The notes under the pieces are model-generated. The model worked only from the letters and a program-made list of their open reading frames with translations, was not told the origin of the DNA and made no database searches. Below are positions 42,647 through 50,020 of a DNA stretch of 64,000 nucleotides, piece by piece. Source of the stretch: an uncultured Acidobacteriaceae bacterium (lineage in GTDB: Bacteria; Acidobacteriota; Terriglobia; Terriglobales; Acidobacteriaceae); the NCBI GenBank assembly GCA_903842065.1, contig CAIMKZ010000013.1:62001-126000 (forward strand), in the 5' to 3' direction. A program made the translations under genes and the position numbers. Position 1 is the stretch's first letter, and the number at the start of each line of letters is the position of its first letter.

Positions 42647-43549
42647 ATGCGCCGCACTCTCGCCAGCATCGCACTCTGCTCGCTCGCCGCCGCGCTTTTC
42701 TGTGCCATCCCCACCCGCGCCCAGCAGACCTCCGCCGACTTCCGCTGGACCGACTTCCACTCCCCTGAAGACCAGAACATCCTCGTCTGGGTCTCGCGCT
42801 CTCTTGAGGCCGCCAACTGGACCTCGATTCGCGAGATCGGCGTCAAATACGATGCCGCTCTGGTCGTAACCGAGCAGCGCAATCCTCAGGCCGCGCCCGG
42901 CTCCGGCACGTTTACCGTCTGGACCGCCTCGCTCACCACCCACGACTTCGCCCCGCTCGTCTCCGGCGCTAACCTTCGCTGGTTCGATCCCGTCCGCTTT
43001 GCCGACGACGCCACCGACGAGTGGCCCCTGCTCTACGACAACTGCCGCGACTGCCAGCCCAGCACCTACTTCACCGCCTTCTACTACGACATCCGCACGC
43101 ACGCCTGGAGCGCCCGCTGGATCAGTGGAGACCACGGCGCGCCCGTCTGGAACACATCCCGCCCCGCCGGCACCAACTGGACCCAGGCCTACGCCCTGCT
43201 CTCAAACGGCGAGGGCCACTCGACCCTATACACCTGGAATCACTTCGATTATCCGAAGCCTCGCACGGTCCAGGACTTTATCACCCGCTACGATCTCGAC
43301 CCCTTCAACCACGTCGAGCGCAGCGCCGTCACTACCGCCCCAACGCCTCCGACGCCTTCGGTCGAAAAGCAGCTCGCCGACTTCGAACTCCGCATCTGCC
43401 GCGCCGAGACTGCGCCTCCGGGCCTGGCACGCGGTCAGGACACCGAACTCTGCCAGAACCTGCTCAAAGGCCATGTCACACGTCAGCCCGTCACCACTCC
43501 GCCGGCCAACAACCGCGGCCAGGCTGCACCGCCCCGGGCGCGCCGTTGA
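42647..43549 (+). CDS. Hypothetical exported protein
   Basis: A 300-residue protein with signal peptide (S-L-A-A-A-L-F-C-A-I-P-T-R-A-Q). Tryptophan-rich mature part: D-F-R-W-T-D-F-H-S-P-E-D, and four cysteines including D-N-C-R-D-C. The C-terminus is Pro/Ala/Arg-rich. No family is recognised. Start codons of this gene and of era (42629) are only 17 bp apart and divergent, so their promoters must overlap or lie within each other's coding sequence, unless era starts at the TTG at 42569. No ribosome-binding site is visible, compatible with leaderless translation. Confidence 0.7.
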   Translation: MRRTLASIALCSLAAALFCAIPTRAQQTSADFRWTDFHSPEDQNILVWVSRSLEAANWTSIREIGVKYDAALVVTEQRNPQAAPGSGTFTVWTASLTTHDFAPLVSGANLRWFDPVRFADDATDEWPLLYDNCRDCQPSTYFTAFYYDIRTHAWSARWISGDHGAPVWNTSRPAGTNWTQAYALLSNGEGHSTLYTWNHFDYPKPRTVQDFITRYDLDPFNHVERSAVTTAPTPPTPSVEKQLADFELRICRAETAPPGLARGQDTELCQNLLKGHVTRQPVTTPPANNRGQAAPPRARR

Positions 43550-43628
43550 ATTAGCTTCCGCAATGGTCAATCGAGGTCAGATTTACCCTCCACACTCCAA
43601 ATAACATTCAACTCGAATGGAGTGTGAA

Positions 43629-45158
43629 ATGAACGATCTTCCCGGATTTGGGCGATCTGCCCTGCTTGTCCTGACGCTAGGGCTTTTGACCGCCGGATGC
43701 CACGCCAATCCATCGCAGGTGTCCGCGGATACAAATCAGGCCGGTGCGCAAGATCCAGCTACGGATCCGGCGGCAGTCAACCTGGCCCCCGGTGTTGCTG
43801 ACTCAAGCCCCCAGCAGCCCCAGACGAACCGCGTACAGCAGACCCAGACCTACAGCGCCCAGCAGAGCGCTCCGCGCCCGCCTTATGACGGCGACCCGCA
43901 GTACCAGCAGCAGAATCAGTATTCGGATGATCCGGGATATGGGCAGCAGCCGGTATACTACGCGCCCGAGCCGCCGCCACCGCTGCTTCAATATGAGCAG
44001 CCCTATGCTCCCGGCGACGACTACATCTGGACGCCCGGCTACTGGGCCTGGACTCCAGAGGGCTATTACTGGGTGCCCGGCGCATGGGTTGAAGCTCCCT
44101 ACCAGGGCGCGCTCTGGACCCCCGGCTACTGGGGCTTCTGGCAGGGCCGCTACGGCTTTTACAACGGCTACTGGGGAGAGCACGTCGGCTACTATGGCGG
44201 CATCGACTACGGCTTCGGCTACATCGGCTTCGGCTATGAAGGCGGATACTGGGGCGGCGGCCACTTCAACTACAACCGTTCAGTCAATCGCATAGAGCCC
44301 GGCCGGGCGCGTTACGTCTACGACCGCCCAATGAGCGATAACAACAGGCTCAGCATCCGCGTAAGCTTCAACGGAGGATCGGGTGGAATCCAGATGCGGG
44401 CGCGGCCCGCGGAGCTATCCGCGCTGCGGGAACAGCATTCTGCTCCCATGAGGGCGCAGATCGAGAATGAACACTCCGCCAGCACCAACCGGGCGCAGTT
44501 TGCGAAAGTCAATCAAGGCCGCCCGTCGAGTGTGGTTGTCAATGCGCCGCTTCAGGCCGATCGCAACGTAAGAGCGCCGGAAGGGATCCAGCAGCGCCAG
44601 CAGCAGCAAGATCATCAGCGGCAGGCGGGAACTCAGCAGCAGCGCCAGGCATCTCCGCCGCAACAGGCACCACAACAGCAACGCCAGACGGGTCCGCAAC
44701 AGCAGGCACCACAACAGCAACGCCAGACGGGTCCGCAACAGCAAGCACCACAACAGCAGCGTCAGGCAACCCCGCAGCAGCAGGCTCCGCAACAGCAGCG
44801 CCAGATGGCCCCGCCGCAACAGGCACCACAACAGCAACGTCAGGCAACCCCGCAGCAACAGGCACCGCAACAGCAACGCCAGACGGCCCCGCAGCAGCAG
44901 GCACCACAACAGCAACGTCAGGCAACTCCGCAGCAGCAGCGCCAGGCGACTCCGCAGCAGCAGGCTCCGCAACAGCAGCGCCAGATGGCCCCGCAGCTGC
45001 AGGCACCACAACAGCAACGCCAGGCGGCTCCACAAGAACAAAGGCAGCAGGCTCCGCAGGTTCGCCAGGCCCCTCCGCAACAGCAGCGCGCAGAGGCTCC
45101 GCAACAGCAGCGGCAGCAGGCCCCGCAGAACTCCGAGCGGGAGAAACCGAAGAACTAG
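43629..45158 (+). CDS. YXWGXW-repeat lipoprotein with Gln-rich tail
   Basis: A 509-residue protein. Lipobox L-L-T-A-G-C (Cys ~residue 24). After a Gln/Pro-rich segment, residues ~130-220 contain Tyr/Trp/Gly repeats (W-T-P-G-Y-W-A-W, Y-W-V-P-G-A-W, W-T-P-G-Y-W-G-F-W) of the YXWGXW family, found in surface and outer-membrane lipoproteins. From residue ~340 to the end is a low-complexity tail of near-identical 13-residue units (P-Q-Q-Q-A-P-Q-Q-Q-R-Q-T/A-G/T/A). The ATG at 43629 has GGAG upstream and is preferred over 43617. A 27-bp hairpin follows. Confidence 0.8.
   Translation: MNDLPGFGRSALLVLTLGLLTAGCHANPSQVSADTNQAGAQDPATDPAAVNLAPGVADSSPQQPQTNRVQQTQTYSAQQSAPRPPYDGDPQYQQQNQYSDDPGYGQQPVYYAPEPPPPLLQYEQPYAPGDDYIWTPGYWAWTPEGYYWVPGAWVEAPYQGALWTPGYWGFWQGRYGFYNGYWGEHVGYYGGIDYGFGYIGFGYEGGYWGGGHFNYNRSVNRIEPGRARYVYDRPMSDNNRLSIRVSFNGGSGGIQMRARPAELSALREQHSAPMRAQIENEHSASTNRAQFAKVNQGRPSSVVVNAPLQADRNVRAPEGIQQRQQQQDHQRQAGTQQQRQASPPQQAPQQQRQTGPQQQAPQQQRQTGPQQQAPQQQRQATPQQQAPQQQRQMAPPQQAPQQQRQATPQQQAPQQQRQTAPQQQAPQQQRQATPQQQRQATPQQQAPQQQRQMAPQLQAPQQQRQAAPQEQRQQAPQVRQAPPQQQRAEAPQQQRQQAPQNSEREKPKN
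44640..45130 (+). repeat. In-gene 39-bp tandem repeats (Gln-rich)
   Basis: About eleven imperfect copies of a 39-bp unit encoding 13 residues rich in Gln, Pro and Arg. Variation is mainly at the two residues before the last Pro (T-G, A-T, M-A, T-A). Slippage-prone, so copy number may differ between strains. Confidence 0.8.
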
Positions 45159-45235
45159 CGTCCCGGGCCATTCTTGCGGCCGATCATGGCTGCAAGCATG
45201 GCAAGGCGCAACATCGCGCGCCCGAAAACCTTGCG

Positions 45236-45296
45236 ATGCCTGGGTTGTATCGCCATATAGGGCCTCCACCCCTATATGGCGATACAACCCAGGCAT
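45236..45296. terminator. 27-bp perfect intergenic hairpin
   Basis: Left arm ATGCCTGGGTTGTATCGC (45236-45253) continues to 45262 and pairs without mismatch with 45270-45296; the loop is 7 nt (CCTCCAC). It lies between two convergent genes and touches the stop of the second, so it probably terminates both, though no T-run follows. Confidence 0.65.
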
Positions 45297-45297
45297 C

Positions 45298-45999
45298 CTA
45301 CTCGGCCGAACGAACCTGAATGGCCGACAGGTTCTTGACCCACCGCACACGCCGCGTCTCCCGGCCGCCAGCCAGCAGGAACGGACCCTCGCCTTCAAGG
45401 CTCTTGCCACCCTTGCTGTCAGCCACAATCACTGTCGCATCGTGCGTCCCGGGCGACACCTCGGCCAGCGAGTACACCACCTTGTACCCATCCGAACCCT
45501 GCGCGATCACATAGAGCAGCAGATCCTTGCCCTCCGGCTTCTCCGCCACTCCCACCTTGGCCAGCAGCGCCATCAACTCCACGCCGGAGTAGATCTCGCT
45601 GGCCTTGGTCTTCGCGTTCGTCACCGTCACCTTCGCGTGGGGCAGTGCCGCCAGATCCGCGGCCGTTAGTTCGATTGACTTGCTTCCGAACATCACCCGC
45701 AGAGTCCCAGCCGGAACCGGTTTGTTCATGCCCATCTGGCCCATGTGCATCTTCTGCATCATCTCCATGCACTGGCTCATGTCCATGCCTTTGCCTTCGC
45801 CTTGAGCCATCATCTTGCAGTGGCTCATCATGTCCATGCCGTTCATCTCGCCGCCGGGCTTCTGCTGGGGAGCAGTGCCGGTCTTCGGCGTTCCCATGTC
45901 CATCCCGCCCATCGCATCGGGCGTTGCGCTCTGCGCGCCGGCGGCCACACCGCACAACACCAGCAGAATCATCGCCATCCAAGTTCGATTTCTCATCAT
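45298..45999 (-). CDS. Exported Met-rich protein with sulfite-oxidase-like fold
   Basis: A 233-residue protein with signal peptide (M-A-M-I-L-L-V-L-C-G-V-A-A-G-A-Q). The N-terminal mature part (residues ~25-95) is Met-rich, with C-K-M-M, M-D-M-S-Q-C-M-E-M-M-Q-K-M-H-M-G and similar M-x-M pairs, typical of periplasmic Cu(I) ligands. Residues ~100-233 (Y-S-G-V-E-L-M-A-L-L-A-K-V-G-V, G-Y-K-V-V-Y-S-L-A-E-V) resemble the oxidoreductase molybdopterin-binding fold but lack an obvious Mo cysteine. Two cysteines are in the Met-rich part. The double ATG at 45999 and 45996 follows GGAGG. Divergent from nuoI, with 36 bp between starts. Confidence 0.7.
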   Translation of the reverse strand: MMRNRTWMAMILLVLCGVAAGAQSATPDAMGGMDMGTPKTGTAPQQKPGGEMNGMDMMSHCKMMAQGEGKGMDMSQCMEMMQKMHMGQMGMNKPVPAGTLRVMFGSKSIELTAADLAALPHAKVTVTNAKTKASEIYSGVELMALLAKVGVAEKPEGKDLLLYVIAQGSDGYKVVYSLAEVSPGTHDATVIVADSKGGKSLEGEGPFLLAGGRETRRVRWVKNLSAIQVRSAE

Positions 46000-46035
46000 C
46001 GACAACCTCCACAGGCCCCATCGTATACTGTTCCC

Positions 46036-46530
46036 ATGTCGGTCGTGCGCAACATCGCGGGCATCGCCAAGGGCATGTCCATCACCCTGGGGGAGATCTT
46101 CGAGCCCACCATCGTTGAGAACTATCCTGACGGCTCCGGCCCCATGCGCGGCGCCTCCTTCGAACCCCGTTTCCGAGGCGCGCACGTACTCCAGCGCGAC
46201 GAAAACGGCCTGGAAAAGTGCGTGGCCTGCTTCCTCTGCGCCGTCGCCTGCCCTTCGAACTGCATCTACATCGAAGCCGCGGAAAACACCGCGGAAGTCC
46301 GCATCTCCTCGGCCGACCGCTACGCAAAGACCTACAACATCGATTACAACCGCTGCATCTTCTGCGGCTACTGTGTCGAGGCCTGCCCCACCGACGCCAT
46401 CACTCACGGCCACGGCTTCGAGCTGGCACAGCTCAACGCCACCAGCCTCGTCCAGCGCAAAGAAGACATGCTCGTACCCCTCGCAGCCATCGCCACGCAA
46501 GCCGACGCGACCGGCCGCGAAGCCCTCTAA
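46036..46530 (+). CDS. nuoI: NADH-quinone oxidoreductase subunit I (orphan)
   Basis: NuoI of 164 residues with two [4Fe-4S] motifs, C-V-A-C-F-L-C-A-V-A-C-P and C-I-F-C-G-Y-C-V-E-A-C-P. The N-terminal helix region M-S-I-T-L-G-E-I-F, then P-R-F-R-G-A-H-V-L, is characteristic. It transfers electrons between N6 clusters and NuoB. No other nuo gene adjoins it (nuoB is at 33905). Start 46036 is close to the divergent Met-rich gene, and the short 36-bp gap between starts implies overlapping promoters. Confidence 0.92.
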   Translation: MSVVRNIAGIAKGMSITLGEIFEPTIVENYPDGSGPMRGASFEPRFRGAHVLQRDENGLEKCVACFLCAVACPSNCIYIEAAENTAEVRISSADRYAKTYNIDYNRCIFCGYCVEACPTDAITHGHGFELAQLNATSLVQRKEDMLVPLAAIATQADATGREAL

Positions 46531-46642
46531 GCTCGCTGCTTCGAAGTTTTCCCGAGGCTGGCCGCTCAGGCCGGCCTCTTTGCTGTCCCGGCCAATCCGC
46601 AGTTTCTTATAATGGAGTCGTAGGGAAGGAATCTTGCTCGCG

Positions 46643-48706
46643 ATGGGTTGTCTGCCAATACATTCGAAATCACCATGGGCCAGGCACCTCCGACTCGTCG
46701 CCCTCGGCGTCGCTGCCATTGTTTCTGTTGCCGCCATCGACGCTCAATCCGCATGGCAGCCCGTTGGCCCGGCCGGCGGAGACGCTCGCGCCTTCGCAGC
46801 CGTCCCCTCCGACCCCTCCCACCTCTACCTCGGCACCACCAACAGCTGGCTCTACGAGTCCCGCGACTCCGGCCGCTCCTGGACCCGCCTCGCAAAGATT
46901 CCCGGCGCGGAAACCTTTGTCCTCGACCACATCTTCGTTTTTCCCTCCGACCCCCGCACTATCTACGTCGCCGCCTGGCGCACCGACGCCCCCGGCGGCG
47001 GCATCTGGGTCAGCCACGACGCGGGCAAGACCTGGACCGAACTCGCCGGCCTCCACAACCAGTCCATCTTCGCCTTCGCCGCCGCGCCATCCGACGCCCG
47101 CATCCTCTTCGCCGGAACCCTCGACGGCGTCTACCGCTCCACCGACAGCGGCGCAAACTGGTCTCTCATCAGCCCCGCCGCCAGCAAAGAGATTCACGAG
47201 GTCGAATCCCTCGCCATCGATCCCGCCAACCCCGCCGTCATCTACGCCGGAACCTGGCACCTGCCCTGGAAGACCGAGGACGGCGGCAAAAACTGGAAGA
47301 GCATCAAGCAGGGAATTATCGAGGACTCCGACGTCTTCTCCATCGTCATCGATCCCGAGCGCACCGGCACCGTCTACCTCAGCGCATGCAGCGGCATCTA
47401 CAAGAGCGACAACGCAGGCACGCTCTTCAAAAAGATTCAGGGCATTCCCAGCGAAGCCCGCCGCACCCGCGTGCTCATGCAGGACCCGCGCAACCGCCAG
47501 ATCGTCTACGCCGGAACTACGGAAGGTTTGTATAAGACCGAAGACGCCGGCAAGAACTTCCGCGCTATGACCGGAACCGAAGTCATCGTGAACGACGTCT
47601 TCGTCGATCCCCGCGACCCGAACCATGTTCTGCTCGCCACCGATCGCGGCGGCGTGCTGTCGAGCGTCGATGCGGGTGTGACCTTCACTGCTTCCAACGC
47701 CGGCATCTCCGAGCGCAAAGTCGAGGCTCTGCTTGTCGATCGCTCTAACCCCGGCCGCATCTTCGCCGGCGTCGTCAACGACAAGACCTTCGGCGGCGTA
47801 TTTGTCTCAAGCGACGGTGGCCGCAGTTGGGCCCAGACCGGCAAGGGCCTTGGCGGGCGCGACGTCTTCGTACTTGCTCAGACCGCAAAAGGTGACCTCG
47901 TCGCCGGCACCAACTCCGGCATCTTCCTCCTTGATCCTCCCACCGGCCCCGGCAGCTCCGCCCCAGCGCCGCTCGATCTCCTCTGGGAGCCCCGCAACGC
48001 GATCGCCAACACCATCACTAAAGCCCAGACCGAAACCGTGCGCAACACCCGTGTCACCGTCGAGAAGAAGGTCGCCGCGCCGCTCATTCACATCGAAGGC
48101 CGCGTCACCGCACTCGATGTCTCCGGCGAAGTCTGGCTCGCCTCCACCACCTTCGGCCTGCTCACCAGCAGCGATCAGGGAACCACATGGCAGGGCGGAC
48201 CGGTTATGGGCGATACCGACTATCTCTCCGTCGCCCGCCACAAGAACCTCTTCGCCGCCGCAACAAACGCAAGCGTCGTCCTCTCAAAAGACGCGGGTCA
48301 GAACTGGTGGCCCATGCCTGTGCCCCGGATGCTGACCAACATTCGCAGCATCCTCTTCTCGCCAGATGGTACTCTCTGGCTCGGTGCGCGCGAGGGCGTC
48401 TACTACACCGCCGATCTCGGCAAATCATGGATGTGGGTGCAGCGCCTTCCCCTCAACGATGTCGACAGCCTCAGCTACGACCCGGCCTCGGGCAACATTC
48501 TCGCCAGCTCCCGCTCCACCGATTCCATCTACGGCATCGATCCCAAAACCCTCACCTTCAAGTGGTGGAGCACCGGCGACTCCGTTACCATCGTCCGCGC
48601 CGCCGGCAACAAACTCGTAGCCGCATCTCTCAGCCACGGCGTTCTGGTCGAACCGGCTTCGGAACTCCAGTCCACCGCAAACGCTTCCCCACGCGCGGCT
48701 CAGTAA
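46643..48706 (+). CDS. Exported beta-propeller (BNR/VPS10-like) protein
   Basis: A 687-residue protein. After a signal peptide (L-G-V-A-A-I-V-S-V-A-A-I-D-A-Q) it consists of repeated BNR/sortilin-like blades: S-x-D-x-G-x-x-W at least six times (S-R-D-S-G-R-S-W, S-H-D-A-G-K-T-W, S-S-D-G-G-R-S-W). Each is followed by D-P-x-x-x-x-x-x-Y-x-A-G/G-T, the hallmark of photosystem II assembly-like or glycosidase propellers. No catalytic residues are recognised. ATG 46643 is preferred; AAGGA lies 12 bp upstream. It precedes mqnE by 49 bp and may be co-transcribed, with no functional connection evident. Confidence 0.8.
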   Translation: MGCLPIHSKSPWARHLRLVALGVAAIVSVAAIDAQSAWQPVGPAGGDARAFAAVPSDPSHLYLGTTNSWLYESRDSGRSWTRLAKIPGAETFVLDHIFVFPSDPRTIYVAAWRTDAPGGGIWVSHDAGKTWTELAGLHNQSIFAFAAAPSDARILFAGTLDGVYRSTDSGANWSLISPAASKEIHEVESLAIDPANPAVIYAGTWHLPWKTEDGGKNWKSIKQGIIEDSDVFSIVIDPERTGTVYLSACSGIYKSDNAGTLFKKIQGIPSEARRTRVLMQDPRNRQIVYAGTTEGLYKTEDAGKNFRAMTGTEVIVNDVFVDPRDPNHVLLATDRGGVLSSVDAGVTFTASNAGISERKVEALLVDRSNPGRIFAGVVNDKTFGGVFVSSDGGRSWAQTGKGLGGRDVFVLAQTAKGDLVAGTNSGIFLLDPPTGPGSSAPAPLDLLWEPRNAIANTITKAQTETVRNTRVTVEKKVAAPLIHIEGRVTALDVSGEVWLASTTFGLLTSSDQGTTWQGGPVMGDTDYLSVARHKNLFAAATNASVVLSKDAGQNWWPMPVPRMLTNIRSILFSPDGTLWLGAREGVYYTADLGKSWMWVQRLPLNDVDSLSYDPASGNILASSRSTDSIYGIDPKTLTFKWWSTGDSVTIVRAAGNKLVAASLSHGVLVEPASELQSTANASPRAAQ

Positions 48707-48755
48707 GCGCGATCGACTTACAGGTTTTTCAGAAACACCGCGAGGTCATTACCGC

Positions 48756-49916
48756 ATGAGCATTCCAACCGTCGAGATCGGCAGCAACACCACAGCGGCC
48801 CCCTTCCGCACGCACGATCCACGCCTCGAACCCATCGCCGCCAAAGTCATGGCCCGGGAGCGCCTCACTGCGGAAGATGGCCTCGCGCTCTACGCTTCTT
48901 CCGACGTGCTCGCCGTCGGCTGGCTCGCCAACCACGTTCGCGAGCGTATGCATGGCCTCACCACCTTCTTCAACGTCAACCGCCACATCAATCCCACCAA
49001 CGTCTGCGTCGCCAACTGCCGCCTCTGCGCCTTCGGCCGCAAGAAGGGCGACCCCAACGGTTACACCATGGGTCTTGAAGAGGCCTGGACTTCCGCGGCC
49101 TCCGGCTACTCCGAGGCAGTCACTGAGTTCCATATCGTCGGCGGCTTGCATCCCGACCTGCCTCTTGAATTTTTCCTCGATCTCGTCCGCGGACTCAAAG
49201 AGCGCTTCCCCAAGGTGCACGTCAAGGCCTTCACTATGGTCGAGGTCTCGTTCTTTGCGCGCCGCGCCAAACTCACCATCGCGCAGACCCTCGTAAAACT
49301 GCGCGAGGCCGGTGTGGACTCCATGCCCGGCGGCGGAGCCGAGATCTTCGCCCCCCGCGTCCGCTCCATCATCTGCGACCACAAGATCGACGGCTCGGAG
49401 TGGATCGAGACCGCGCGCCTGGCCCACAAAATGGGCTTCAAGTCCAATGCGACCATGCTGTACGGGCACATCGAGAACGACGAAGACCGCGTCGATCACA
49501 TTCTCAAACTACGCGATCTCCAGGACGATACCGGCGGCTTCCAGACCTTCATTCCGCTCGCGTTTCACCCTGAGAACACGGCCCTAGCCCACCTGCCCAC
49601 CACAAGCGGCCTCACCGACATCCGCCAGATCGCCGTCAGCCGCCTTCTGCTCGACAACTTCGCGCACATCAAGGCCTACTGGCAGATGCTCACGCCCAAG
49701 ATTGCGCAACTCGCTCTTTTGTTCGGCGCCGACGATCTCGACGGAACTGTCATCGAAGAGAAGATCTACCACGACGCCGGAGCCACCACGCCGCAAGGCA
49801 TGACCCGCAAGGACCTCTGCCGCCTCATCACCGAAGCCGGCCGCATCCCCGTCGAGCGCGACACGCTCTATCGCCCCGTATCCCGCAGCGAAGATTCTTT
49901 TACCGTCGCCGTGTAG
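48756..49916 (+). CDS. mqnE: Aminodeoxyfutalosine synthase (radical SAM)
   Basis: A 386-residue radical SAM enzyme of the futalosine menaquinone pathway, joining 3-enolpyruvoylbenzoate to S-adenosylmethionine. N-V-C-V-A-N-C-R-L-C holds the C-x3-C-x2-C cluster, and F-H-I-V-G-G-L-H-P-D, S-M-P-G-G-G-A-E-I-F and L-Y-G-H-I-E family blocks follow. The paralogue MqnC differs in several of these. Other pathway genes are not adjacent. It supports a menaquinone-based chain, matching the quinone-linked cytochromes in this window. GAGG precedes ATG 48756 at slightly long spacing. Confidence 0.92.
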   Translation: MSIPTVEIGSNTTAAPFRTHDPRLEPIAAKVMARERLTAEDGLALYASSDVLAVGWLANHVRERMHGLTTFFNVNRHINPTNVCVANCRLCAFGRKKGDPNGYTMGLEEAWTSAASGYSEAVTEFHIVGGLHPDLPLEFFLDLVRGLKERFPKVHVKAFTMVEVSFFARRAKLTIAQTLVKLREAGVDSMPGGGAEIFAPRVRSIICDHKIDGSEWIETARLAHKMGFKSNATMLYGHIENDEDRVDHILKLRDLQDDTGGFQTFIPLAFHPENTALAHLPTTSGLTDIRQIAVSRLLLDNFAHIKAYWQMLTPKIAQLALLFGADDLDGTVIEEKIYHDAGATTPQGMTRKDLCRLITEAGRIPVERDTLYRPVSRSEDSFTVAV

Positions 49917-49950
49917 TATGCGAAACCCATTTCGATCTCAATAAAGGAAA

Positions 49951-50013
49951 TGTCATCCTGAGCGAAGTTGGGCGCGCCATCGGCGCGGCCAACGAAGCCG
50001 AAGGATCTGTGGT
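49951..50013 (+). repeat. CATCCTGAGCGAAG-type dispersed repeat
   Basis: GTCATCCTGAGCGAAG followed by a GGCGCGCC/GGCGCGGCC core and CGAAGGATCTGTGG, with outer arms partly complementary (CATCCT against AAGGAT). Related short sequences occur at 8290 and 13372. It fills most of the mqnE-dusB gap. Confidence 0.55.
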
Positions 50014-50020
50014 TGCTTTT

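Noticed and set aside
44640-45130. Tandem DNA repeat as a non-coding satellite
   Set aside because: The unit length is a multiple of three and the frame stays open as the tail of a lipoprotein.
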